NCBI GenBank assembly: GCA_039105265.1
Contig: JAPFFF010000002.1
Coordinates: 5,890,001-5,954,000, forward strand
Reading direction: 5' to 3'
Length of the DNA: 64,000 bases
Source: Tritrichomonas musculus
Taxonomy: Eukaryota; Parabasalia; Tritrichomonadida; Tritrichomonadidae
Shown piece by piece: positions 11,101 to 20,743 of this stretch. Each line of letters opens with the position of its first letter. Position 1 is the first letter of the stretch. Position numbers and translations under genes: made by a program. Below the pieces are notes generated by a model. It saw only the letters and a list, made by a program, of their open reading frames with translations. It was not told the origin of the DNA and searched no databases.

Positions 11101-14100
11101 ATATTTTGTACTTCTTCTTTTGGAAAAATGAAGTTATCTGCAATTGATTGAAGTTTTCCAAGCATTTTAATTACTTTTTTACTCTCTAGTCCAAAATCAG
11201 TTTCATTAATTAAGATTTCTTTTTCATCAAATTGAGCAAGATCAAGAATTGTTCTGAGTAATGTAATTATATCTGATCTCTTATCAAAATATGATCTTAA
11301 TTTGTATGAATAATTGTTTGTAACCAAATCTGATGAATTAATAATTAATGTAATTATGCATCCTAATAAAATTCGAAGATCTTTTTCTTTAATATCTTCA
11401 TCTTTTACAATATTTAATATACCCTCTTCATCATCATGTTGGTAACCAGAAACAGAAAGAATAGCTGCTGATATGCATGGTGATAATAAATAGAATTTCT
11501 CAAGAAGATCACCAAATTTTGTTAATTCATGGTTTTCAAGAGTTAATGCTTTAAGTGACTCAAGTTCAGAAATATATTTCTTCATTTCATCATCATTTAT
11601 TTTATCAGGTAAATTATCAATCTCTTCTAGTTTGTACCCTATTTTTCTCAATGATAAAATGTTCAATGAAATGTCTGATGTTTGAATTGCAGGAGGTAAA
11701 ACTTCAGGTAGTTTTTGATTCTTCATAGTTATTTGAACAGAAATTCCTGATTTTATTCTTCCAACTCTTCCTTTTCGTTGTATTTGGCTTTGAACTGAAA
11801 TTGGTTCTTCAATCAGATTTGATAAACCATTTTTTACATTGTAAGATGAATGATTATGAATTCCACTGTCAACAACAGCAACTAAATCTTTTATTGTAAC
11901 TGATGATTCAATTGCATTTGTAGCCATAATTATTTTTATAACGTTAGAATGATTTGGAATTGGATTCAAACAGATTTCTTTTTGTTCATTAGATGCATAT
12001 CCAATGTATTTTATGGGCAAGATGAAAAGGAACATTTTGAAAAAGCACTTTTTCTTGGTTTCTTCTTCAATTAAAGTGTCAAGATTCTTATAAAAATCAT
12101 CAATATTATCATCTTCATACAATGAATCAATTTTTTGAATGATTTTAAGAGCACAATTATTGATGTAGCTCAGTGTTTTTATTTGTTCATAAATCATTCT
12201 TTTAATATCATTCATTCTTGAGTTTCCAGAAGTAAAAATGATAATGTGACCTGTTTCAATGGAACCATCAGCCATTCCTTGGATAATTCTTATTGTATGA
12301 TCAGTAACAGCTTCATTTATTTTATCCATATCATTAACTTGTTGTTTAATAATGTCCACTGGATACAATGATGAATCTGGAAGTTTGAATTGTGAAACAT
12401 ATCTAAAACATTTGAAAACACGAGAATCTGGGGTTGCTGACATCATTAACAATTGGAGTGGAAAATTCTTTTCTTCTTTGTTTAAATCATTTATTTTCCT
12501 TGCAATAATAGCAGTTAAGACATCTGATTCTACTGATCTTTCATGAATTTCATCAAGACAAAAACGAGTGACAGAACAAATGTTTAAATTTATTTGATCA
12601 ACTTTGTGAATTAATTCCAATAAAGAACGTGGAGTGAAGATTCCCATTATTGGCTTCATGAATCTTGGATTGAAGTTTAATTTCAAGTTATTATTTAATT
12701 TAACATAATATTTTAACATTCTGTTTATGCTTGTGACGATTTTAATTGAATCACCAAGTATATTTTTAAAGTCGTTGATTTTCGACTTGATCACTGAATA
12801 TCTTGGCTGTGTCATGATGATGAATGGTCTCTTCATATCATCTTGTATTGTTTTAATGGCTAAAATGAAAGGAGCACATCTTGTTTTTCCACTTCCTGTT
12901 GAGCTACTCAAACTGAAAATAGAATTTGTAGTATTGATTAATTTGTCATGCACGTTAATCACAGAAAAAACGTTTGTTTTATATGATTCAATTTGATTTG
13001 GTTTGAATACTATTTTGAAAAGCATTTTTTCTACTTCCTTGCTTTGTTTCTTTGATTTTTCATTTATGAGAAAATCTAGAACAACATTTATTGCTTTAAA
13101 TACTGAATTTGCATTGTTTGCCATTGATCTCTTTTCTTTTATGGACAAATTTTTGCATGATTGATTGTATTTCATGATGTTTTCAATTGAATTGAAAATT
13201 AAATCAAAAACAGAATCATTTGATGAATGAATCTTTTCTATTTCTGAGAACTTTTTCCCTAATTTTTTCCAATTTTTCTTTAGATCATTGGCATAAACAG
13301 AATGATTCAATACGAACACATTTATTTCATAGATGATCTCTTTCAATTCACTATTTTGTACTGTTTCACAATAATTATAACGAGACATTTTAATAATTTT
13401 ATGGATTTGTGTTTTTGCAAGCTTATGAAGATCTTTGATTTGATCTTTTGGTAATCGAATTTCGTTTCTAATTAAATAATTGTAAAGATCAAAGTTTGTC
13501 AGAATTGTTTTGGAAGCAATTTTCATGTTATAAAAGTTTTTCTTATTTGAAAGGATTGAATTATTTTTGATATACATAGCACATGAAAAGAATTTTTTCT
13601 TAATTGTCAGTATTACTTCAAAATAATCATGTATTGGCATAATTGTGTCATCAAAAAACTGATAATGCTTCACTGGCTTGCTTTTTGTGATCTTTTGAAT
13701 TATTTGTTGATTTTCTGAAATGCAATCGTTAAAATTGCTTTGTGGAAGTTTTGTATTATCTATCAATGGTTCAACTTTACTTGCATTAATTGCCTGCTTG
13801 TAAATTAAACTTTTTTGGAAATCTTCATAAATTTTAATAAAATTTGAGGAGAAGGACTTAGGTAAAAGGTTTAGTTTATTTTTATTGCTTCTGAAAAGAA
13901 AAGTATAAATTGATTGATATCTAAACAAAAACGTTTTTGCGAAATATTTATCTAAATTAAAAGTAATGATTTTGATATTTTTGCATGAATATTTCATCAT
14001 TCTTTTTAACTTACAAATGTCAAATATATTGTTCAATATCAAAGTATTTGATTGTAAATAATTGTATTCTTGATTGGCTTGATTGACTTGATTAACATTT

Positions 14101-14288
14101 TCCCAAAGTAACTGATTCGATACGATAGATTTGACTGTAATTTGAGATGTATAAATAAGAATCAAAATGTTTTGATTTTTATTATTTGTATTACAAGAAA
14201 AATTGTATAAAAACTCATTGTAAGTCTGTAAATCCGCCAAATAATCTTTTTGGTTCGAATGCCATTGTCTTTTATTTGAGATGAACAT
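8106..14288 (-). CDS. DEAH-box helicase fused to RBR-type zinc domain
   Basis: A 2060-residue protein when started at ATG 14288; the frame is open a few codons further up but only with a non-ATG codon, and TCACTT lies just before this ATG. The helicase core (about 460-900) shows STGSGKT, DEIH (about 575), SATPDS, IIFTSGN, an ATNAIESSVTI motif and QRKGRVGR (about 834), typical of DEAH/RHA helicases. A long middle follows. The C-terminal 150 residues hold Cys/His clusters: CPMHPY, CPVSSCKYCHCYLCNQW, CPFCKEIVEKSEACNHIHC and CGKDFCYYCG. This pattern fits the IBR-RING2 part of RBR E3 ligases. The same pairing is known in plant DEAH11/12 proteins. It probably unwinds RNA or RNP and ubiquitylates bound proteins, in nucleus or cytosol. 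The N-terminal 400 residues are unrecognised. Neighbours give no functional clue. Confidence 0.85.
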   Translation of the reverse strand: MFISNKRQWHSNQKDYLADLQTYNEFLYNFSCNTNNKNQNILILIYTSQITVKSIVSNQLLWENVNQVNQANQEYNYLQSNTLILNNIFDICKLKRMMKYSCKNIKIITFNLDKYFAKTFLFRYQSIYTFLFRSNKNKLNLLPKSFSSNFIKIYEDFQKSLIYKQAINASKVEPLIDNTKLPQSNFNDCISENQQIIQKITKSKPVKHYQFFDDTIMPIHDYFEVILTIKKKFFSCAMYIKNNSILSNKKNFYNMKIASKTILTNFDLYNYLIRNEIRLPKDQIKDLHKLAKTQIHKIIKMSRYNYCETVQNSELKEIIYEINVFVLNHSVYANDLKKNWKKLGKKFSEIEKIHSSNDSVFDLIFNSIENIMKYNQSCKNLSIKEKRSMANNANSVFKAINVVLDFLINEKSKKQSKEVEKMLFKIVFKPNQIESYKTNVFSVINVHDKLINTTNSIFSLSSSTGSGKTRCAPFILAIKTIQDDMKRPFIIMTQPRYSVIKSKINDFKNILGDSIKIVTSINRMLKYYVKLNNNLKLNFNPRFMKPIMGIFTPRSLLELIHKVDQINLNICSVTRFCLDEIHERSVESDVLTAIIARKINDLNKEEKNFPLQLLMMSATPDSRVFKCFRYVSQFKLPDSSLYPVDIIKQQVNDMDKINEAVTDHTIRIIQGMADGSIETGHIIIFTSGNSRMNDIKRMIYEQIKTLSYINNCALKIIQKIDSLYEDDNIDDFYKNLDTLIEEETKKKCFFKMFLFILPIKYIGYASNEQKEICLNPIPNHSNVIKIIMATNAIESSVTIKDLVAVVDSGIHNHSSYNVKNGLSNLIEEPISVQSQIQRKGRVGRIKSGISVQITMKNQKLPEVLPPAIQTSDISLNILSLRKIGYKLEEIDNLPDKINDDEMKKYISELESLKALTLENHELTKFGDLLEKFYLLSPCISAAILSVSGYQHDDEEGILNIVKDEDIKEKDLRILLGCIITLIINSSDLVTNNYSYKLRSYFDKRSDIITLLRTILDLAQFDEKEILINETDFGLESKKVIKMLGKLQSIADNFIFPKEEVQNIIDIKEEKALIWKQIFKSLNKYTEKLVLENNLYQFIQQLIDEIGKNKPEWITSRKVTFANIENSSTVPSFIYKGNEVLSFNTDDSEAFIDLKMRPGSIGLDSPGSGLIFSIIHDNNIKMNHGYLIHSLENDEFIPHPISIETSVILNNDFSAPLLNAYFKDDKDHFQKFSHRSSNNIETGNTLFYRSQEKLTDSEKNQYALFSFVPKDETAIELFTDAVKIIEKLMPFTASTILIPDYDLDCIVSLHCEGNNRIDSSVHFFEKNDYFAYRLNKETIDYLYENIEQLKKCHETLSISITAENMTYSISTNDEFENRNINFERDFYPHTNPLTPYVFNDDPIYHNHLIMASTTKIDTFEESLIPWKININEVFDSEEMSVLHTANNIARNTITFRRSFNRLIFRTHESILQIKGRAPRSYDVADIPLQLGPVSRLYYLCANEYIQGLSLTKPIDFKGFYYRGRPVINIPEISEIPFTFSRYIGNSCYCLDVKDENRINEIIDKVYQLCDDNEVGVCCEDFPVFSAFIRHRVHSNFSQKEFSIKVNSILDAFGGVILKRYDYIEFANKDTYQGMIKILMYWVDFTVPLAAMIQKEIEESEMGPIYNTLSNYIDPVILNDDKVQKVIKKWLNDNDIQIEENFSELTSFSNNIDKVLIEFKKNPPTIPFNAHPIPEQYNIIQINHHIKHFNRTKENKWYLNQLTRTLFTPLEVSDDEIMDFLNHFQESYKKADKCYDDLLYELYSHDEEPTYSRHLISIYNEDGTIEQKHFCVDCLYDTFLYNLRKMYSKEEDCCSLINIYNDILPLTNVSFIQNDDLSAMVPFGQMIWSLIKEPKISNQTKTWITAALIRCLKRSSKITFCPMHPYILIPIKQQGEIIDCPVSSCKYCHCYLCNQWHLKGKCEEEESLPAGSRICPFCKEIVEKSEACNHIHCNCGKDFCYYCGLGFENSSQCYHHMDTEKHWEVAPDYARFILKSIIDDTALKDFYEKYPQWKPKWFENET

Positions 14289-14293
14289 TAAAC

Positions 14294-14299
14294 AAGTGA
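14294..14299 (-). promoter_or_regulatory. Initiator-like TCACTT before the helicase ATG
   Basis: On the minus strand TCACTT ends 5 nt before the ATG at 14288, the spacing expected for a trichomonad initiator with a very short leader. It helps to choose this ATG over the upstream non-ATG extension. Confidence 0.45.
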
Positions 14300-14809
14300 A
14301 TTGGTATTTATTCAAATTTTAAATTTTAAAATTTTTGACTTTATTAAAAAATTTCAAAAATTGAAAGATTTCACAATTTTTGAAAGAATTTCCATTTTTT
14401 GTTTGTCATATTTTTTTTACGAAAAAAAAGTCAGATGGAAATTAAACTTAAAAAACAAATGAACAAAATTTCTTTTTTAAAAAGAACTTTGATTAAATTG
14501 CGTTTTATTCATTTAAATCCCTAAAACAAGCATAAAAAAAATAATTACAAGACCAACTATTTAATTAGAATCTAAAATTTGATTTAAAAAGTGGTCACAC
14601 TTTTGATTTTATTTCAAATCAATAAGTTTTTTTATGTAAATCATTCCAAAATTTGTGATTAATGTCATTTTGAAATAATGATTTTTTGTAATTTTGAGTA
14701 AAATTCAGTTAAATTAGTATATATATAAAATGGTATTTTTTAATATATATAAAATCTATCATTTCTATTATTTAAAATAAAAATTGATTAGATATGATAT
14801 CATATCATC
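14300..14809. other. AT-rich intergenic stretch
   Basis: About 500 bp between two minus-strand genes. It is very AT-rich and contains a small palindrome around AAAAAGTGGTCACACTTTT near 14587. Nothing else is recognised. Confidence 0.4.
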
Positions 14810-16312
14810 TTAAAAGTTAGATAAAACCCCATCCGCGTTAATGTAAGTGAAGTTAGTAAGCGCCTCGTTTGTTTCATCTAGAATATAGAGAGGATCTACC
14901 ACTGAAAATTTCGGTTTTTCCTTTGTAAATTGGTCATAAAAGCAAGAAACGTCATTTTCGTCTTTCAAGTCGGGCTTCCACTCCATCTGGACTTCTTTGT
15001 TGATGAGTTTCTTCCATTCGATTCCATCGAAGAACGGATGATTGAAAATTTCCTCCTCATCGTAAGTTCCCAATCTATCTCGAGGATCCTTTGTAAGCAG
15101 TTTATTCAAAAAGTCGTACAATACAAATGGTATTTCGTTTTCACCTGAACCGTTTATAGTTTCACCTTCAATTGAAAATTTTGAATGAAATGTAAAATTT
15201 TCATCAGTGATCTTTTGAAATAGAGTGTTCATATTTTGTGAAAAAAATGGGGTATCATAAAAGATCAATTCATAGAGAATAACACCAAAAGACCACCAGT
15301 CAACAGATCGTCCATATGGTTTTCTTTTAATTATTTCTGGAGCAGCATACATCGGGGTGCCACAAAAAGTGGAAGTTTGGGCAAATATTCCGAACATCTT
15401 TTCTTTAACAAAGCCAAAATCTATCAATTTAATGTAACCATCTTTATCAATTAATATGTTTGAAGGTTTAAGGTCACGATGAACAAAGCCAATTGAATGG
15501 AGATACTGAATTGATAAAGCCAATTGAGCAGCATACAATCTTCCTCGTCTAACAGTAAAACCGCCGTAATTGTAGTTATCATAATATGATATTGGCTTAC
15601 AATTTGTTAAATCTAGATTAGTTGCTTCTTTATGGGAATTACTTTCTTCATAACTGTCCCTGTACTCACTGTAAGAAGTTTCATCATTTTGGGCTTCAAT
15701 TTCAAGCTGCTTGAGTAATTCTCCACCTGGTACATAATCCATTGCAATGAATATGTATGTTTCAGTTTGAAAAGCGTATTCTGCTGACACAATAAATGGA
15801 TGAGAAATGGATACAAGTGCATTTTTTTCATTAATTACTTGGACGATTGATTTAATACTCTCAAATTTTGCCTTTGAAATTGACTTTAATGCATAAAGTT
15901 TGTTTGTTCTTTTGTATCTAGCAAGTTGTACTTTACCAAGTGAGCCTCTTCCTAATACTTTCAAAATATCAAAATCTTCAATGCTTATTTTGGTTATCTT
16001 TTGCCCATTATTGATCATAATTGCATCCATCCATTGATTTAATTCTTCTTCTGTGCTTGCTTGAAAACTATAAATTTTCTTTGGAGTTGTAATTTTAAAA
16101 GCAAACTTCTTCTTTGATTCATTATCTATCTCTATCTTAGAATCTTGAAGAGAAATTGTCCCTCTTACTTTGCCTTTGGGTGAGAAATAAAAAGATAATG
16201 ATAATCCATTTAAAGTATACCATCTTCTGCTCCATATCTTGAATATAAATGTTGGGCTATTGAGCCATCCCTCATATGTTTTTGAAACTGGTGGCGAGTT
16301 TGCCTTCATCAT
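14810..16312 (-). CDS. PH-domain AGC kinase (Akt/PKB-like)
   Basis: Started at the double ATG at 16312 (500 residues); the open frame reaches higher only without ATG. An N-terminal PH domain (about 10-100: YEGWLNSP, RRWYTLNG, EEELNQWMDAI) is followed by an AGC kinase domain (about 110-430). This has GRGSLGKV, the ALKSI lysine, HRDLKPSN (about 276), LIDFGFVKE, an FCGTPMYAAPE activation segment and DWWSFGVILYEL. The tail LTKDPRDRLGTYDEEEI, the NPFF-like NHPFFDGIEW and an FTYINAD hydrophobic motif near the C-terminus are AGC hallmarks. Domain order matches Akt/PKB: recruitment to phosphoinositides, then kinase activation. Odd: an insert of about 50 polar residues (Glu/Ser/Tyr-rich) after GGELLKQL, in the lobe hinge before HRD. 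A TCATAT initiator-like motif lies just upstream. Confidence 0.85.
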   Translation of the reverse strand: MMKANSPPVSKTYEGWLNSPTFIFKIWSRRWYTLNGLSLSFYFSPKGKVRGTISLQDSKIEIDNESKKKFAFKITTPKKIYSFQASTEEELNQWMDAIMINNGQKITKISIEDFDILKVLGRGSLGKVQLARYKRTNKLYALKSISKAKFESIKSIVQVINEKNALVSISHPFIVSAEYAFQTETYIFIAMDYVPGGELLKQLEIEAQNDETSYSEYRDSYEESNSHKEATNLDLTNCKPISYYDNYNYGGFTVRRGRLYAAQLALSIQYLHSIGFVHRDLKPSNILIDKDGYIKLIDFGFVKEKMFGIFAQTSTFCGTPMYAAPEIIKRKPYGRSVDWWSFGVILYELIFYDTPFFSQNMNTLFQKITDENFTFHSKFSIEGETINGSGENEIPFVLYDFLNKLLTKDPRDRLGTYDEEEIFNHPFFDGIEWKKLINKEVQMEWKPDLKDENDVSCFYDQFTKEKPKFSVVDPLYILDETNEALTNFTYINADGVLSNF

Positions 16313-16774
16313 AAGAAGATATGATGTAATATTTTTTTTATGTTCTCGTTTAAAATTTCTAATCAAAAACCAACCACATATAGATTATGTTATTACTCAA
16401 AATTTTCTTATTCTCTCTCAATTTTTTTTTGAATCAAATAAAATGAATTCAATTATAACCACTTTTTGATATAGTACGACTTTTTGAGTTTAGTTTTTAT
16501 ATAGATAATCGGCACTTGAAAGTTGATAAAATTTTAATCCTGAAAAAAGCTAGTATATATATAATCATAAATTTGATAAAAAAATAATTATTGTTCATAA
16601 AAAATTCTGACCAATTTCAAATTCAAAAAGAAATTTGAACACAAAAATCATATTCCGTTGTTTACTTATGTTAAAAACTTATACATTTTCATTAATGACT
16701 TTAAATGATATTTATATATCAATATAATGGAAAAAATTGCATCTATGAAGTGAAAATTTAAGGAGGTTTATCAA
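16313..16774. other. AT-rich intergenic stretch
   Basis: Divergent spacer upstream of the PH-AGC kinase. It contains a CCACTTTTTGATATAG copy near 16459. No gene or RNA is recognised. It ends in the 9-bp duplicated target GTTTATCAA (16766-16774) of the next element. Confidence 0.4.
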
Positions 16775-17253
16775 TAGACTTGTTATTTTGAGAATCGATA
16801 TCAAAAACGTCACTTTTTTACATCTGATACTCGATTATCAGTTTACAAATCTGATATCGAGATTATCGATTATCAAGATATCAGATATGAAATGTGATAT
16901 AAAAATAATTGTAAACTTGATATCAATTACCGAGATCTCGAGATCTCAAACAGATTTATCTTTTTTTATAATTGGCATTTGTGATTTTATTATATCTAAA
17001 AATAAATAATAGAATGTATTGATGTTTATTTTAAGATTAAAATCAAAAAAATACATTCTTTTTTATGAAATATTTGAGAATTAATTACGATCATACATTT
17101 ATCAAAAAGTTTATTTGAAAATTCTGATATCAAAAGCTGAGAAAAAAAATTCTCGATCTCTGAAATCGATCTCGAGAATCTGTGCATATTTATGTATCGA
17201 TATTAAAAAGTCAATCAATTATCGATCTCGATAATCGGAGAATAACAAGTCTA
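16775..17253. mobile_element. Mutator-like non-autonomous element, 479 bp
   Basis: The element starts TAGACTTGTTATT and ends with its exact complement AATAACAAGTCTA. It is flanked by a perfect 9-bp direct repeat GTTTATCAA (16766-16774 and 17254-17262). A 9-bp duplication is typical of Mutator-like (MULE) insertions. Inside the ends are many GATATC, CTCGAGAT and ATCGAT motifs arranged palindromically. No transposase frame is present; the short open frame inside is unlikely to be real. Confidence 0.82.
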
Positions 17254-17390
17254 GTTTATCAAAACAGCAGCATTTTGATAATGTTTGTGTGTTTAATTCA
17301 AAGATAATAAATAAATAAATAAATATTAGTGGTTAGTTTTTTTTTTTTTTTAAACTTAAGTATTTTTCTACTGATAGCTGAATATATGTA

Positions 17391-17567
17391 CATTCAAATT
17401 CACCGTCCACTTTTTGAAAAGAGCTCATGAAATCAACATTTGATAGGCATCTATCCTTTCGGGTTATAATTTTTACTGAGTCTTACCACCACCCGCGGGA
17501 AAGATATGCATTCAAAATATTGAGGTCATTTTGCTTCTTACCAAAAAGTGGACGGTGAATTTGAATG
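17391..17567. mobile_element. 177-bp element with perfect 26-bp inverted ends
   Basis: The left end (17391-17416, CATTCAAATTCACCGTCCAC then TTTTTG) is the exact complement of the right end (17542-17567). The interior is unusually GC-rich for this region (TCTTACCACCACCCGCGG) and holds a second nested pairing between CTTTCGGGT (17457 on) and ACCCGCGGGAAAG (17491 on). No target duplication is evident. It could be a MITE or a structured RNA. Perfect arms imply recent origin or selection for pairing. Confidence 0.65.
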
Positions 17568-18749
17568 ATTCAAAAAAACGGCCTTAGTTCAAATATAATA
17601 AATTCATGTCAAGACTTACAATGATTTATATTATTTATATTATTAAAAAAAGAAGTGGAAAAAAAAAGTAATCTGCGATATAAAACCATGTAATAAAAAC
17701 TTAGAGCTGGACGGAGCCAGATTTTTGATTTAGGTCTTTAATAAAAAAATCGGAAAATTTTTTTTTTGTTTTGCCAATCGAAATAAGTTTTAGTGCATTA
17801 TATCAATTGTTGAAAAAATAAATGCTGAGTTACATGAAGAATTTTTTCCATAAAGTCTATATTCGTTGAGTTATGAAGCACTAAAAATCCACTTTTTTTG
17901 TGAAACTCTCTTTGAGATGGTATTCAAATCTTCTCAAATTTTTGAAGCGGCAGGTGAACAATTGAGTTGAAAATACAATATATAATAAAATAATTAAAAT
18001 TAAATGATTGGATAAGTAGAATTATCAAAATGTTTACGGTCAGAAAAACATAAAAAAATTTATAGATTGTCAAAAATAATGAATTGAACCATTTATTGAA
18101 ATTTTTCAAAAGATTATTTATAATATATATTATAAACTTTTTGTTAATATTATATTAATGAAAGTTGTTTTTATTAGGCTCAAAAAAAGCATATATATAG
18201 ATAATTTAACCTATTTGCTAAATATATTTTTATATCTATTCAATTATTCATCGGTTTTTTTTTTAATACTCTCAATCATAAAAATATATATTTGCATTAA
18301 ATATCTATATATTTATATCTTTATTATTGGATTATTTTTTCATTATATATTCATTGAGGCCTGAGATTTTCAATTCTGATATGTTCAATATTTCGATATG
18401 ATATATCATTCTCTAGATGTTTTTCTGAAAGTTTTTTAATCAAGAAATATCAATAACAATTTAAAAACATAGAGATATTTGGGAAATTGGGCCATACTTT
18501 AAAATTCTAATTAAGATATTAAAATGTATTTTTGTTTTCAAAAATAAAATTTTCTGAGGATTTAAAATTTTATATGATAAAATCTTCACTGTAAAATTGC
18601 TTGTTATTATATGAGATTAAGCATAATCAATAAATTACATCAACTAAAGAAATAAAATATTATGGTAACTTTTTCTTAAAAAATTGAATATCTTTGATAT
18701 AAAAATAAAATAATTTGAATTATAATCAAAAGTTTCCATAAATTTTTTT
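17568..18749. other. AT-rich intergenic stretch
   Basis: Very AT-rich with short open frames of low-complexity Ile/Phe/Tyr/Asn composition on both strands, judged accidental. No RNA gene or repeat ends are recognised. Confidence 0.45.
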
Positions 18750-19742
18750 ATGATTGATATTGATCAAATTAAAGCAACTCTCTCGAAGCATGGGTATGTG
18801 TTTATTGAATCAATAGGCAGTGGAGCGTTTTCGAATGTATTTTTATGCCAATCTCAAAAGTATTTTCAAATCTTCGCTGTTAAGCGCGTGGTGGAGAATG
18901 TATTGAAAGAGTCCGAATACAATGCACTTGTACATCTAACTCATCCTTATATCATCAAGTTATATGAAACTTTTAAGGATGAAAACTCTGAATATCTTGT
19001 TATGGAATATTGCCCAAATGAAACGCTTAAAGAAAAGAAAAAACTTGAATATAAACAATTTATTCATTATGCAAAACAGATATTGGAAGCTCTTTCTTAC
19101 TGTCATTCGCTCAGGATCGCCCATCGTGATATTAAACCTGATAATATTTTCCTTGATCAATACGATCGTATAAAACTTGCTGATTTTGGTTTTGCAAAAC
19201 AATATAAAGAAGATTTTTTGTCAAATGAAAAATGCGGGTCCTTAATGTACTGTTCACCTGAAATGATAAATAAACAGCCTTTCAACCCATTTCAAGCTGA
19301 TATATGGGCACTTGGAGTAACTTTTTTCTATCTTGCCACTGGAAGTTTCCCATTTCCACATAGTTCAATTGATGAGCTCAAAAGATTTGTTTCAATTGGC
19401 TTTATCGACTTTTCAAATGTTAATATAAATTCAGATGTAAAATCATTAATACAGAAAATGACTTCGAAAACACCAAAATTAAGGCCATCAGCAAATGATC
19501 TATTAAAGTTTCCACTTTTTAATCGAGATTCAACTTCATTGGCATTGTCAAAAACGCAATCAGTGAGATTTCTTCATTCAAGAGGTAAAAGTCAACCAAA
19601 AAGAAATTGTAGGATAAGTTCTCATCTCTCATTTGGAATATCAGATTATCAAGGTGGAGAGAATTGTTTGCCTATTAGTCAAGTTCTGTCTGAAAATATT
19701 ACTTGCGCTCGTCCATGTAATTTGGTAATGCTCTTAAAATAG
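18750..19742 (+). CDS. Ser/Thr protein kinase, CAMK-like
   Basis: A 330-residue protein that is mostly kinase domain (about 15-265): GSGAFSNVF (about 22), AVKRV lysine, E in KESEYNAL, HRDIKPDN (about 125), ADFGFAK (about 144), CGSLMYCSPE and ADIWALGVTFFYLATGSFPF. HRDIKPDNI with the CGS..Y.(A/S)PE activation segment and DIWALGV fits the CAMK/SNF1-like group, whose short members are abundant in trichomonads. All catalytic residues are present. The C-terminal 60 residues are Ser/Arg-rich with no UBA domain visible. The ATG at 18750 is the first in frame. It acts in the cytosol or nucleus; the substrate is unknown. Confidence 0.85.
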   Translation: MIDIDQIKATLSKHGYVFIESIGSGAFSNVFLCQSQKYFQIFAVKRVVENVLKESEYNALVHLTHPYIIKLYETFKDENSEYLVMEYCPNETLKEKKKLEYKQFIHYAKQILEALSYCHSLRIAHRDIKPDNIFLDQYDRIKLADFGFAKQYKEDFLSNEKCGSLMYCSPEMINKQPFNPFQADIWALGVTFFYLATGSFPFPHSSIDELKRFVSIGFIDFSNVNINSDVKSLIQKMTSKTPKLRPSANDLLKFPLFNRDSTSLALSKTQSVRFLHSRGKSQPKRNCRISSHLSFGISDYQGGENCLPISQVLSENITCARPCNLVMLLK

Positions 19743-20712
19743 CATTGGATTTTGAAATATGTAAATTTTAATTTTTTTATATCATGAATATTATCCTTCA
19801 TAAATATTTTATAATATTTGAATAGGAGAACGTTTATTATTTGAATAGTTGCATGAAAAGTTTAAATTGACTAGGTTTTTGACACTTATTTTACATGAAA
19901 AGGATGAAAATAATCGTTTTTTATTTAACATGTCATATTATTCTTTGAGAATGTCAAAAAAAATTGCGGCTACTAAACGTACTGGATTTGTACCTTAAGG
20001 TATAAATCTTTTATAAGATCAAAGATTATCTTAAACGTAAACCCTTGGGTGGGAAGAAAATACGTTATTTTTTAACTTTTTTGACTTTTTGTTAGCGTGA
20101 ATGATCGTTATAGATTCAAAAAAAAAGTGCCTTATAGAGATGAGAAAGTTTTTATCTAATTTGGAAAAATGAATTAGTATTAGACATATAACAAAATATT
20201 TAAATTTTATCTAAAAACCTTCTACAGTTTCTGAGATATAGGAATCTGACATCTATTTTTATGTTGAAAATGATCGTTTTTTTGCTATTTTTTTTTAATT
20301 GGAACAATTAAGATTTTTAAAAAATCTGAATCCAAAATCTTCTACAGTTTTTGAAATAATAAAGCATTTTTATCATTCTTTCATTCAATTTTTTCTTTCA
20401 AAAATCTAGTGACATAAAAGAAATTGAGATGAAATCTAAGCAGATAAGCTTTTTGAATAAAAATTGTACTAATTATACTAAAAGTGTTTTTAGAAATCTG
20501 TCGAAAATTTGGCCCCTATATTTAGCTTATATATTTATCATCAAATACATACTATTTTTAGATATTTTAATTTATATGATATCAAAATAATGTGTGCTTT
20601 CCACCCCATGTTCACCCTATCAAAAAATATATTTTTAATACAGAAACACATTAAATAATTGGTTTGGATTATATAAATGTTTATCTAAATTTAAAAATCA
20701 CAAATCACAAAT

Positions 20713-20743
<31 letters not shown>

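Noticed and set aside
12352-12996. Antisense frames within the helicase gene
   Set aside because: Complement of conserved helicase motifs; no independent support.
14660-14760. TATA-rich promoter of the PH-AGC kinase or helicase
   Set aside because: Trichomonad promoters do not use TATA boxes, and the TATA-like runs reflect base composition.
17924-18364. Short open frames on both strands
   Set aside because: Low-complexity Phe/Ile/Tyr composition expected by chance in DNA this rich in A+T.
20035-20625. Inverted-repeat element bounded by ACCCTTGGGTGGGAAG and CTTTCCACCCCATGTTC
   Set aside because: Complementarity is short and imperfect and no target duplication was found.
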